DNA of 64,000 bases from Eikenella longinqua. GTDB lineage: Bacteria; Pseudomonadota; Gammaproteobacteria; Burkholderiales; Neisseriaceae. Position numbers and translations under genes: made by a program. Position 1 is the stretch's first letter; every line of letters begins with the position of its first letter. Below, piece after piece: positions 15,373 through 23,237 of the stretch. The DNA is taken from positions 1 to 64,000 of the forward strand of contig NZ_LXSL01000009.1 in NCBI RefSeq assembly GCF_001648355.1, read 5' to 3'. A model generated the notes under the pieces. That model did no database searches. It was not told the origin of the DNA and saw only the letters and a list, made by a program, of their open reading frames with translations.

Positions 15373-16542
15373 TCAGCCCAACAGCCCCGGCCAGCGTGCC
15401 AGCACGCGTTCCACCGCGTCGCTTTGGCGCAGCAGTTCGCGCTGCCATTGCGCGGCGGCGTGCTGCCACTGCGGCAACTGTTGCAGCAGCGCCCGCCAGC
15501 ATTCGGCGCGGGCGGCGGGAGCGAGCGCGGCGGCGCCGTTCAAATCGTCGGAAAGGGCCGGGTGGGCGGCAGGCAGCGGGGCATGCCCGGCAGCTTTGTG
15601 CCAGAAGGCGTGCAGCTTGGGCAGATGCGCCTGCTCGGCCTGCGGATAGATGTGCCACAACAAGGGCTTGCCGGTGAGCTGGGCGCGCACGAAGCTGTCT
15701 TCGCCGCGCACCAGCGCCACGTCGGCCAGCCACAGCACGGCGTCAAACTCGGCCTGCGGCACAAAGCCAATGCGGACAAGGCGCACCGCGCCGGCCTGCC
15801 ACACGTCGCCGACCCGGCGAAGGGCGTGCGCGGGAATGGCGCCGGCTTGGCGCAGGCTGTCGATCACCTGATGATCGGCCAGCCACACTTCTAGCGGTTC
15901 GCCCGCCGCCTGCCAAGCGGCCAGCCAATCTGCCCACACGGCGCCGGCATAGCCGAAGCAGAAGCAGCGCACGGCGGAGCCCGAGTTTTCAGGTAGCCCC
16001 AAACGTTGGCGCAGGGCGGCTTGGGCGGCGGGGCTGGCAAGAAAGGCCTGCTGTTTTTTCAGGTAGCCTGCTTCGCGCAGCAGGCCGCCGCTGTGCTCGC
16101 TGAAGCCCATCAGCCAAAAGTATTTTTCGCTGCCGTCGGCTTGCAGCGAGGGCTTGCCGTGCATGGCTTCGGCCCAGGGCTCGGCGTTGAGGTATTCCCA
16201 GTTGAGCCACAGCGGGCGGTGGGCGCGGACGGCGGCGAGCGCGGCGGGTGGCAAATCGCAGCCGAAGGTTTCCACCACCAGCGCGGGCGCGGCGGCGGCC
16301 AGCTCGGCGGCAATGCTTTCGGCAGCATCATCCTGCCAATGGTGCAGGCGGATAGGCTCGGGTGGCGGGGCAGCACCGAGCAGCTTGGCCAGCGCGGCGG
16401 GGCTGTCGTGCCATAAGGCTATCTGAAAACCGGCTTCGTGCAGGCGGCAGGCCAAGCGCCACGACACGCCGATGTCGCCGTAGTTGTCGATTACGCGGCA
16501 AAACAGCCAGGCGGCGGGCTGGAAACGGGGGGATTGGGGCAC
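15373..16542 (-). CDS. earP: EF-P arginine rhamnosyltransferase EarP
   Basis: A 389-aa protein of the DUF2331/EarP family, which transfers rhamnose from dTDP-rhamnose to an arginine of elongation factor P so that ribosomes pass polyproline stretches. The catalytic aspartates are visible as D19-N-Y-G-D23 and the conserved glutamate as E280 in VRGEDSFVRAQ. A GTG start at 16542 is supported by AAGGAA seven bases upstream. An in-frame DUS gives G-Y-L-K at about 158-161. The efp gene, often adjacent, is not in this window. Confidence 0.95.
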   Translation of the reverse strand: MPQSPRFQPAAWLFCRVIDNYGDIGVSWRLACRLHEAGFQIALWHDSPAALAKLLGAAPPPEPIRLHHWQDDAAESIAAELAAAAPALVVETFGCDLPPAALAAVRAHRPLWLNWEYLNAEPWAEAMHGKPSLQADGSEKYFWLMGFSEHSGGLLREAGYLKKQQAFLASPAAQAALRQRLGLPENSGSAVRCFCFGYAGAVWADWLAAWQAAGEPLEVWLADHQVIDSLRQAGAIPAHALRRVGDVWQAGAVRLVRIGFVPQAEFDAVLWLADVALVRGEDSFVRAQLTGKPLLWHIYPQAEQAHLPKLHAFWHKAAGHAPLPAAHPALSDDLNGAAALAPAARAECWRALLQQLPQWQHAAAQWQRELLRQSDAVERVLARWPGLLG

Positions 16543-17117
16543 GATGTTCCTTGCTTGGCAAAAATTCAGACGGGACGGGAATTTACGTTATCCGCGCCGC
16601 CTGTCAAGCTTTTTGGCGGAAATTTTTTCGGTTTTCCCACAACGGGCTAAGCAGCGCGCCGCCGGATTGGCGCAAAGGCTCAATTCTCGGGCTTGACAAG
16701 ATTTATTTACACTTAACTCGTTGATATACATAAAACTCATAAAAATTGGCCATTTTTTATGCAAGCTAAGCGGAGGCCTGATTTATCAGGCAATCCGGCG
16801 CTTCCCACAGGGTTTTCCACAAAGTTTTCCACAGCTTTTGTGGGTAAGGTAGAAAGCTGCGGGCGGCGCGATTTTTTGGCAGATTATTGCCTTCCCCGCG
16901 CCGGCGGCGGGGTGGGGCATCGGCGGGGAGGATGGGGCGGAAAACCTCCCCTTTCAATCAAGCCGAAGCAGCTAAGCTTGGCGCTGGGATTGGCATTTTC
17001 AGGTAGCCTGTTGCCGCCCAAAAGGCTACCTGAAAAACATACTGCGCCGCCATCCGCCTTTTGCCGCGCCGCCGATTCGGCTACCATAAGCGCCGTTTGA
17101 TCCGAAAGCCTCCTCCC
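16543..17117. other. long intergenic region with DnaA-box-like cluster
   Basis: These 575 bp separate divergent earP and prmC and hold no convincing gene. There is an AT-rich block (about 16690-16765), a small perfect hairpin (GCCTGA-TTTA-TCAGGC, 16776-16791), the 9-mer cluster described separately, and an inverted DUS pair at 16995-17037. The layout of an AT-rich block beside DnaA-type boxes is that of a replication origin or a DnaA-titration site. Confidence 0.5.
16801..16847 (+). promoter_or_regulatory. four DnaA-box-like 9-mers at 12-bp spacing
   Basis: CTTCCCACA (16801), TTTTCCACA (16813) and TTTTCCACA (16825) repeat every 12 bp, followed by an inverted TTACCCACA (16847-16839). A further TTTCCCACA lies at 16633. 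Compared with TTATCCACA each has one to three differences. Regular spacing on one strand is unlikely by chance. Confidence 0.45.
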
Positions 17118-17933
17118 ATGACCTTCCAACAATGGCTGCAACAAAGCGGCCTGCCCCGCGCCGAAGCGCGCCTGCTGGTAGAAGCCGTGTGCCGCCTGCC
17201 CCATGCCCGCCTCATCAGCCGCGGCGGCGACCCCGTGCCGCAGCCGCAACTGGCCGTGCTCAACATCCTGGCCGCGCGCCGCCGCCGAGGCGAGCCGATG
17301 GCCTACCTGCTCGGCAGCCGCGAGTTTTACGGCCGCCCCTTCCGCGTCTCCCCCGCCGTGCTGATTCCGCGCCCCGAAACCGAGCTCTTGGTGGAAGCCG
17401 CGCTCGAGCGCCTGCCGCCCGGCGGCCGCCTGTGGGACTTGGGCACCGGCAGCGGCATCATCGCCCTCACCGTGGCGCTGGAGCGGCCCGACGCCGCCGT
17501 GCGCGCTTCCGACATCAGCCCCGCCGCGCTGGCCGTGGCGCAGGCCAACGCCGCCGCGCTCGGTGCCAATATCGAATGGGCGCAAGGCTCTTGGTTTGCC
17601 GCCCTGCCCGCCACAGAAGGCCAGTTTGACATCATCGCCAGCAACCCGCCCTACATCGAAGCTGCCGACCAGCATTTGCAGCAAGGCGACCTGCGCTTCG
17701 AGCCCGCCGCCGCCCTCACCGATTTCGCCGACGGCCTCAGCCACATCCGCACCCTCGCCGCCCAAGCTCGAGGCTACCTGAAACCCGGCGGCTGGCTGCT
17801 GCTCGAACACGGCTGGAACCAAGGCGCCGCTGTGCGCGCCATCCTCGCCGAACACGGCTGGCAGCAAGTGGAAACCCTGCCCGATTTGGCCGGGCTGGAT
17901 CGGGTGAGCATCGGGCAGAAGGGGGCGGAGTAA
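17118..17933 (+). CDS. prmC: peptide chain release factor glutamine methyltransferase
   Basis: A 271-aa protein that methylates the GGQ glutamine of release factors RF1/RF2. After a helical N-domain (1-75) comes a Rossmann SAM-methyltransferase with motif I DLGTGSGIIAL (near 115-125) and the signature NPPYIE (near 180). The ATG at 17118 starts the conserved MTFQQWL. The open frame runs further upstream but without family similarity. A DUS encodes G-Y-L-K-P-G-G before the last strand, where the family normally has a similar L-K-P-G-G. Confidence 0.96.
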   Translation: MTFQQWLQQSGLPRAEARLLVEAVCRLPHARLISRGGDPVPQPQLAVLNILAARRRRGEPMAYLLGSREFYGRPFRVSPAVLIPRPETELLVEAALERLPPGGRLWDLGTGSGIIALTVALERPDAAVRASDISPAALAVAQANAAALGANIEWAQGSWFAALPATEGQFDIIASNPPYIEAADQHLQQGDLRFEPAAALTDFADGLSHIRTLAAQARGYLKPGGWLLLEHGWNQGAAVRAILAEHGWQQVETLPDLAGLDRVSIGQKGAE

Positions 17934-18070
17934 GCCGTTTACGACAAAGGCATATCCTTGCCTGCGGCATTCGCCAGCCTGGCCGGATTCCCCATGCTGC
18001 CTGCCGCCCGCTATCTGGTAGGAAAAAGTGCTTTCGCCATATGATGCCCACACGCAAAAGGCTACCTGAA

Positions 18071-18153
18071 ATGCCAATGCCGAGGTTCACCACGTCGCCC
18101 GCTTTGAAAAAGCTGGCCACTTTTTGTGCGATTTGCTCTTTTACGTTAGACAT
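18071..18153 (-). pseudogene. 3-oxoacid CoA-transferase subunit B, 5' fragment
   Basis: The first 27-28 codons match subunit B of the 3-oxoacid CoA-transferases (MSNVKEQIAQKVASFF, then GDVVNLGIGI). The family sequence then stops exactly at a DUS (18059-18070). The frame runs on to 17737 through unrelated sequence. About 190 codons, including the glutamate active-site region, are gone. It starts 2 bp after the intact subunit A gene, as in the normal scoAB/atoDA operon. Confidence 0.85.
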
Positions 18154-18155
18154 CG

Positions 18156-18812
18156 TTATGCCTCCTCGTTGCTCAAAATCATGTCCACATACACGCCGGG
18201 CGTGATGATAGCTTCAGGATCCAGCTCGCCCACTTCCACAATCTCGTCGGCCTGCACGATCACCAGATCGGCGGCAGTGGCCATGGCGGCGTTGAAGTTG
18301 CGCGCGGCGCCTTTGTAGACCAGGTTGCCCAGCTTGTCGGCCTTGTGGGCGCGGATGAGGGCGATTTCGGCGCGGAAGGGCGGCTCGAAAATGTATTTTT
18401 CGCCGTCCACTTCCATCACTTTGCGGCCTTCTTCGGCAATCGTGCCCAAGCCGGATTTGGTCAGCACGCCGCCCAAGCCGGCGCCGCCGGCGCGGATTTT
18501 TTCTGCCAGCGTGCCTTGCGGGTAGAGCGTGAGTTTTAATTTGCCGCTGTGCACCAGGTCGCTCACGGGCGGGTTCATGCCGATGTGGGAATGGTGGCTT
18601 ATGGCAACCTGCTGGTTGTCGAAGATTTTGCCGATGGTGATGCCGGGGTCGCCGGCGTCGTTGGAGATGACTTCCAGGTTGTTGAAGCCGTGCTCCACGA
18701 TGATGTCCACCAGGCGTTCGGGGCAGCCGGTGTTGGCAAAGCCGCCCACCATGATTTTCATGCCGTTGTGGAATTTTTTGGCAATTTCGCTTTTGGAAAC
18801 AATTTTGCTCAT
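18156..18812 (-). CDS. 3-oxoacid CoA-transferase subunit A
   Basis: A 218-aa protein, full length for the alpha subunit of succinyl-CoA:3-ketoacid (or acetate/acetoacetate) CoA-transferase: MVGGFANTGCPERL near 20, then SNDAGDPGITIG, PQGTLAEKIRAGGAGLGG near 98-115, and NPAARNFN-like AARNFNAAMATAA near 170. It needs the beta subunit for activity, but the beta gene next door is truncated, so this gene is probably on the way to loss unless another beta subunit exists. It is the first part of the catabolic island at 18071-22938. Confidence 0.93.
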   Translation of the reverse strand: MSKIVSKSEIAKKFHNGMKIMVGGFANTGCPERLVDIIVEHGFNNLEVISNDAGDPGITIGKIFDNQQVAISHHSHIGMNPPVSDLVHSGKLKLTLYPQGTLAEKIRAGGAGLGGVLTKSGLGTIAEEGRKVMEVDGEKYIFEPPFRAEIALIRAHKADKLGNLVYKGAARNFNAAMATAADLVIVQADEIVEVGELDPEAIITPGVYVDMILSNEEA

Positions 18813-18975
18813 GGGGATTCCTTGATAGCTGTAGTTTGCGGGGAGGGAGGCCTGCTTCCGATAAAGGGAAGAAGCCGCCCTTGGTCTTGAAATGCGGCCT
18901 TGGGGCTACCTGAAAGCGCTGGCTTCAACGAAGTTAAATGTGTTTTGCCGCAACCCTGCTGCGCGGCAGCTGGTG

Positions 18976-18990
18976 TTTTTCAGGTAGCCT
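18976..18990 (-). repeat. DUS after the outer-membrane protein gene
   Basis: A single perfect DUS 7 bp past the stop of the 18997-19944 gene. A second DUS in the other orientation lies at 18902-18914, 60 bp away, with the SCTTCAACGAAGTTAAA-type filler between them. Confidence 0.6.
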
Positions 18991-18996
18991 TCCGGC

Positions 18997-19944
18997 TTAT
19001 TGCAGCGGTACGGATACGCCGAAGTGCAGGAAGCTCATGCGCGGTTCGTTGCGGGAGCGCACCGAGGTGAGGAAGCGGCTGTTTACCGAGAATTTGCCGA
19101 AATCATAGGCCACCATCGGACCGAACATGATGTGTTCGGCGCGCTTGCCGGCGGCGGAAATCTGGCCGTTGGGGCCAACGGCTTCGGGCACGGTCACGCC
19201 GTTTACCTTGTCGTCGCGGAACTGCTTGGTCCAGTTGCCCAGCGCGCCCACTGTCCACCTGCCGATTTTGCGGGTGGCGGTTAAGTCTAGGTAATAGGTG
19301 TTGCCGGAGCGGTATTGGGTGCGCTTGTTGGACATGTTGAAGTCCACCGTGTTGTTCATGGTGAACGCCCAGTCGTCTTTGAAATAGGTGAGGGCAACAT
19401 TGGGCTGGATGGTGTAAAAGCGGTTGGCGAGGTTGTCGGTGGTGGTGGTGTCGCGGCCTTCGGCAGCGTTGTAGGCGTAGCTGTGTTTGCCGTTGCGCAG
19501 CACCACGGCGGTGCCGGCGCCCAGGTGGAAGCCGTCGCCCAAATCCCACGACAGCATGGCGGGCATCAGCACGGTGCTCATGGCGCCGTTGCTGCGGTCG
19601 GTTTGGCCGTTGATGGTGACTTCAGCGATTTTGTAGGGCTGGGCGATGCCCATGGCGTAGCGTGCACCGAGCACTTTATACGGGGTGGACCACACCAGCG
19701 AGGCCACCATGCTGGTGTTGCCGGCTTCGAGGTCGATGCCGGCTTTGTCGCCGCTGCCGTTGCGCAGTTTGCCCCATTCGTAGTCTACGTCGTAGCCGAA
19801 ATACAGGCCGGGCGGGGGCAGGGCACCGGTGTGCGAGCCGGTGGTGGCGCCGGGCTGCATGGGGCTCACGCCTTCTTGGGCGTGCGCAATGCCAAATGGC
19901 AGCAGCAGGGCGGCCAACAGGGAAAGTTTGAAACGGGTGTTCAT
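18997..19944 (-). CDS. SphA/MetA-pathway-type outer membrane protein
   Basis: A 315-aa protein. A signal peptide (cleavage at AHAQ, residue 23), then a beta-barrel pattern of alternating strands ending in an aromatic/hydrophobic terminus (HFGVSVPLQ). The PPPGLYFGYDVDYEWGKLRN opening fits the 'phenol MetA degradation' or SphA family of transporters and channels found in catabolic operons. It lies between the CoA-transferase and the beta-keto acid cleavage gene, so it probably served uptake of the same substrate. Confidence 0.75.
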   Translation of the reverse strand: MNTRFKLSLLAALLLPFGIAHAQEGVSPMQPGATTGSHTGALPPPGLYFGYDVDYEWGKLRNGSGDKAGIDLEAGNTSMVASLVWSTPYKVLGARYAMGIAQPYKIAEVTINGQTDRSNGAMSTVLMPAMLSWDLGDGFHLGAGTAVVLRNGKHSYAYNAAEGRDTTTTDNLANRFYTIQPNVALTYFKDDWAFTMNNTVDFNMSNKRTQYRSGNTYYLDLTATRKIGRWTVGALGNWTKQFRDDKVNGVTVPEAVGPNGQISAAGKRAEHIMFGPMVAYDFGKFSVNSRFLTSVRSRNEPRMSFLHFGVSVPLQ

Positions 19945-19961
19945 GTGTTTTGCTCCTCTTT

Positions 19962-19994
19962 ATTTTCAGGTAGCCTGCGGGGCTACCTGAAAAT
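19962..19994 (-). terminator. DUS-pair terminator
   Basis: Arms TTTTCAGGTAGCC and GGCTACCTGAAAA with a 5-nt loop, 4 bp after the stop of the keto-acid cleavage gene. This separates it from the outer-membrane protein gene. Confidence 0.75.
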
Positions 19995-19997
19995 TCG

Positions 19998-20828
19998 TTA
20001 TCCGCGTTTTTTCAAGCCCAAAATGGCGCGGGCTTCATCCGGCGTGGCCACGGCTTTGTCGGCTTCGTGGATGATGCGGATGGCGCGTTCGGTGAGGGAA
20101 AGGTTGGTGGCGAGCACGCCTTTGGAGTAGTAGACGTTGTCTTCCAGGCCCACGCGCACGTGGCCGCCCATGGCCAGGGTGGTCAGCATGATGGGCAGGT
20201 GGTCGCGGCCGATGCCGAAGGCGCCCCAGGTGGCGTCTTTGGGCAGCAGGTTGCGCAGGTACACCAGGTCTTCCACCCGCGCGGAAGCGGCGCCCAACAC
20301 GCCCAGCACCAGCTGGAAGTGCATCGGGGAGGCGAGGAAGCCTTTGGCGTTAAAGTATTTCACGCAGGCGTGGATCATGCCGCTGTCGAAAATCTCGATT
20401 TCGGTTTTGATGCCCAGCTCCTGCATGGTTTGGCCGAGCTTGGAAAGGAATTCGGGGCTGTTTTCAAACACGCCGCCGGGCAGCCAGTTGAACGAGCCGG
20501 CGTCGAAGGAGGCGATTTCGGGCTGCACATAAGCCAGGTGTTCCATGCGCTGCTCGTAGCTGGCGCGGTGGTCGCCGGCGGTGGTCACGTTGATGACGAT
20601 GTCGCAGGTGTCGCGGATGCGGTCGATGGTTTCTTTGAATTTGTGTTTGTCCATCGTGCCCAGGCCTTGGTCATCGCGCATGTGCAGGTGCACCACGGAA
20701 GCGCCGGCCTTCCAGCATTTGTAGGCGTCTTCGGCGATTTCTTTCGGCGTGATCGGCACGTGGGGATTCAGCTCTTTGGGGGTAACGGCGCCGGTGGTGG
20801 CTACGGTGAGAATAACTTTGTCGCTCAT
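19998..20828 (-). CDS. beta-keto acid cleavage enzyme (BKACE family)
   Basis: A 276-aa TIM-barrel of the 3-keto-5-aminohexanoate cleavage / DUF849 family, which joins a beta-keto acid with acetyl-CoA to yield acetoacetate and a new CoA ester. The zinc-binding motif VVHLHMRDD is at about 45-53; SFNWLPGG and the later GRDHLPIML and HVRVGLEDN carry family residues. The ATG at 20828 with GAGGT upstream is preferred over the longer frame. BKACE members act on lysine, carnitine and other compounds. Acetoacetate as product fits the neighbouring CoA-transferase. The exact substrate is not known. Confidence 0.88.
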   Translation of the reverse strand: MSDKVILTVATTGAVTPKELNPHVPITPKEIAEDAYKCWKAGASVVHLHMRDDQGLGTMDKHKFKETIDRIRDTCDIVINVTTAGDHRASYEQRMEHLAYVQPEIASFDAGSFNWLPGGVFENSPEFLSKLGQTMQELGIKTEIEIFDSGMIHACVKYFNAKGFLASPMHFQLVLGVLGAASARVEDLVYLRNLLPKDATWGAFGIGRDHLPIMLTTLAMGGHVRVGLEDNVYYSKGVLATNLSLTERAIRIIHEADKAVATPDEARAILGLKKRG

Positions 20829-21364
20829 GGTCTGTACCTCTTCAACGGAATATTTAAGGGGAGATTGCAGATGGCTCCGCAACGATGCTGCGAAGCATTA
20901 GACACCAGCGGCCAAATAAACTGAAATGCTATTTATGCGCCTGCTTATGTATTTTTTAGATAAGTGCCAAACCATTGGCGGCATCAAGAAGAGCGGCGGG
21001 CAGGCTACCTGAAAAACCAAAACGCGCACCAAGCCAAAACCCAATCCGGCCGGCTTCCGCAGCATGGGCAAACCCTGCGCCCGAGCCAGCATAACGCGTT
21101 ACCCAACGCAGCAAAAGGCTACCTGAAAACTGGTTTCAGGTAGCCTCTTATTTTGCCCGCATCGGCAGGCATTCACTTCCTAATTAAAGCTCAAATTATT
21201 GTTTAACAAAGACTATTCGAATACAGCATAACAAAAACCCGAAATAGAATTTCCCGCCGCAAACAGCGGGCGTTAATCTGCCGCCACTTTCAGCGCAACG
21301 CCGCCCCGGCACGTTGCCCAACTGAAACCCATTTCTTTCCCAACCCCCGTTTAGGAGCAACATC
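20829..21364. other. intergenic region between divergent catabolic genes
   Basis: A 536-bp stretch with no gene. DUS near 21001, and an inverted DUS pair at 21113-21150 that looks like a terminator although no gene ends there. An AT-rich part (21180-21240) probably holds the promoter for the crotonase gene. Possibly a gene once lay here. Confidence 0.4.
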
Positions 21365-22195
21365 ATGGCTATCAAAGGCAACTACGAAAACGATTCCGGC
21401 AAACGCAAAGAGCTGTCCCACAAAGAGATGAAAACCATCCCGCATATGCCGTTTGAGGAATACTCCGAAATCCTCAAAGGCTGCATCCAGATGAAACGCG
21501 AACGCGGCATTCTGGAAGCCCGCATGCACACCAACGGCGGCCCCGTGCAATGGAGCGCCGAGCTGCACCAAGGCCTGCATTACTTTTTCAACTGGGCCGG
21601 CCGCGACCCCGACAACGAAATCATCATCTTGGGCGGCATCGGCCCCGACACCTTCAAAGGCATCGGCCGCACCAACGAAAAAGGCGAATGGCAGCCCGCC
21701 ATCGAATTCGCCTCCTCTCCCGACGTGGCCTGGCGCATGTATGAATACCAATACTACGACGGCACCAACGACATCGAAGGCCAGATTTTCGACGTAGAAG
21801 TGCCCACCATCGGTGTATGGACCGGCGCCACCTTCCACTCCGACCTGGTTCTCTTCAGCGACATCACCCTGGCCACCGAAGACGCCTGGACCACCGAAAT
21901 GCACTTCCGCACCAACATGGTGCCCGGCGACGGCGTGCAAATCGCCTGGCGCGAGCTGATGGGCCGCAAACGCTTTGCCTACGCCGAGCTGACCGGTGAA
22001 ATCATCACCGCCCGCAAAGCCCTGAAACTGGGCATGATCAACGAAATCTGCACCGACACCGAAGCTGCCTACAAACGCGCTTGGGAAATTGCCGACCTGA
22101 TCATGCAAACCGGCACCCGCGTTAACCGACCTCACTCCGGTGAAAGAACAGTAGTTTTTGCCACAACCTGCTTACAGATAAAGGAAATATCATGA
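21365..22195 (+). CDS. crotonase-fold hydrolase/hydratase, C-terminus altered
   Basis: A 276-aa protein of the enoyl-CoA hydratase/isomerase superfamily, most like 6-oxocamphor-hydrolase-type members (VILxGxGPDTF-like IILGGIGPDTF, then PTIGVWTGATFHSDLVLFSDITLA, then VPGDGVQIAWRELMG, then GMINEI). Family members continue about 45 residues past the EIADLIMQ helix with an amphipathic C-terminal segment. Here only about 19 unrelated residues follow (NRPHSGERTVVFATT), running into the SDR gene with an ATGA overlap. A deletion of the C-terminus is likely. The N-terminus has SD AGGAG. Confidence 0.75.
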   Translation: MAIKGNYENDSGKRKELSHKEMKTIPHMPFEEYSEILKGCIQMKRERGILEARMHTNGGPVQWSAELHQGLHYFFNWAGRDPDNEIIILGGIGPDTFKGIGRTNEKGEWQPAIEFASSPDVAWRMYEYQYYDGTNDIEGQIFDVEVPTIGVWTGATFHSDLVLFSDITLATEDAWTTEMHFRTNMVPGDGVQIAWRELMGRKRFAYAELTGEIITARKALKLGMINEICTDTEAAYKRAWEIADLIMQTGTRVNRPHSGERTVVFATTCLQIKEIS

Positions 22196-22938
22196 GATTA
22201 AAAGACAAAATCGCCATCGTTACCGGCTCAAGCTCAGGCATCGGCGCAGAAACCGCCAAGCTGTTCGCCCGTGAAGGCGCCACCGTTATCCTGACCGCCC
22301 GCAGCCAAGAAAGGCTGGCGCAGGTAGAAGCCGAAATCCGTGCCGCCGGCGGCCGCTGCGCCGTTATCCCGGCCGACCTCACCTTGGAAGCCGACTGCCG
22401 CCGCCTGGTGGAAGAAACCGTTAATGCCTTCGGCCGCATCGATATCCTGGTAAACAACGCCGGCATCGCTGACAAACACATGCCGATCACCAAATGCAGC
22501 ACCGAATGGTGGGACGAAGTCATCCTCACCGACCAAACCTCCGTGTTCTACCTTACCAAAGCAGCGCTGGAGCACATGAAAAAAGGCTCGATTGTGAACG
22601 TATCTTCCATCGGCGGCGTGTTCGGCTCGGCCGGCATTTCCTATTCCGCCGCCAAAAGCGCGCTGCTGGGCATGACCAAAAACATCGCCATCCAGTTTGC
22701 CGGCCAAGGCATACGCTGCAACGCCGTCTGCCCCGGCCCCACCCCCACCCCGCTCAACACGCCGGAAAAACTCGCCACCTTCGACCCATTCGCCGAGCAA
22801 TGCGCCAAACACATGAACATGGGCTTGCCGCACACCCCCGCCATCCAGCAGGCACAGGCGATTTTGTTCTTCGCTTCCGACGAATCCGACGGCACCACCG
22901 GGCAGGTGCTGGTGGTGGACAACGGCATCACCTTGTAA
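22192..22938 (+). CDS. SDR family oxidoreductase
   Basis: A 248-aa classical short-chain dehydrogenase/reductase. The Rossmann motif is TGSSSGIGAET (11-21), NNAG near 90, catalytic Ser in NVSSIGG and Y-x-x-x-K as YSAAK near 153. It is closest in feel to 3-hydroxybutyrate or 3-oxoacyl dehydrogenases, NAD(P)-dependent. It overlaps the crotonase gene by 4 bp and presumably oxidises a hydroxy-acid intermediate of the same pathway. Substrate unknown. Confidence 0.88.
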   Translation: MRLKDKIAIVTGSSSGIGAETAKLFAREGATVILTARSQERLAQVEAEIRAAGGRCAVIPADLTLEADCRRLVEETVNAFGRIDILVNNAGIADKHMPITKCSTEWWDEVILTDQTSVFYLTKAALEHMKKGSIVNVSSIGGVFGSAGISYSAAKSALLGMTKNIAIQFAGQGIRCNAVCPGPTPTPLNTPEKLATFDPFAEQCAKHMNMGLPHTPAIQQAQAILFFASDESDGTTGQVLVVDNGITL

Positions 22939-22950
22939 ACCGCCTGCATA

Positions 22951-23046
22951 AAAGGCTACCTGAAAGCGTCAGCTTCAACGAAGTTAAAACGATGTTTTGC
23001 AAAGCAAGACTGGGTTTATGCGAAGCTAAATTTTCAGGTAGCCTTT
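22951..23046. repeat. DUS pair enclosing nested GAAGC/AAGCA repeats
   Basis: A DUS, then CAGCTTCAACGAAGTTAAA, a GTTTTGCAAAGCAAGAC hairpin, ATGCGAAGCTAAA, then an inverted DUS. Member of the nested family at about ten sites in the window. Ends the SDR operon. Confidence 0.65.
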
Positions 23047-23166
23047 AATCAGCTTGGGTGGAACTATTTAACCACGGCCATGGCGACTCAAAACATAGCG
23101 TGCCGATCAGAGTAAACGAAGGTCGGAGGCTTCCCTCCACTGCTCCGCGCCTGCCCTAGGCAAAAG

Positions 23167-23210
23167 AAAGGCTACCTGAAAACCTACAAACGGTTTTCAG
23201 GTAGCCTTTT
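23167..23210. terminator. DUS-pair terminator downstream of dnaK
   Basis: Arms AAAGGCTACCTGAAAACC and the complement, with flanking T-tract, 28 bp past the dnaK stop and facing the SDR gene. Confidence 0.75.
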
Positions 23211-23237
23211 GAGTTCAAGCGGCAAACAATCGGGCGA

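Noticed and set aside
16759..17100. 113-codon plus frame upstream of prmC
   Set aside because: It covers the DnaA-like array and DUS pair, has no SD and a composition like non-coding DNA.
17737..18070. 138-codon minus frame as a new protein
   Set aside because: Only the first 28 codons are family-like (CoA-transferase beta); the rest is a chance frame through a DUS and into antisense of prmC.
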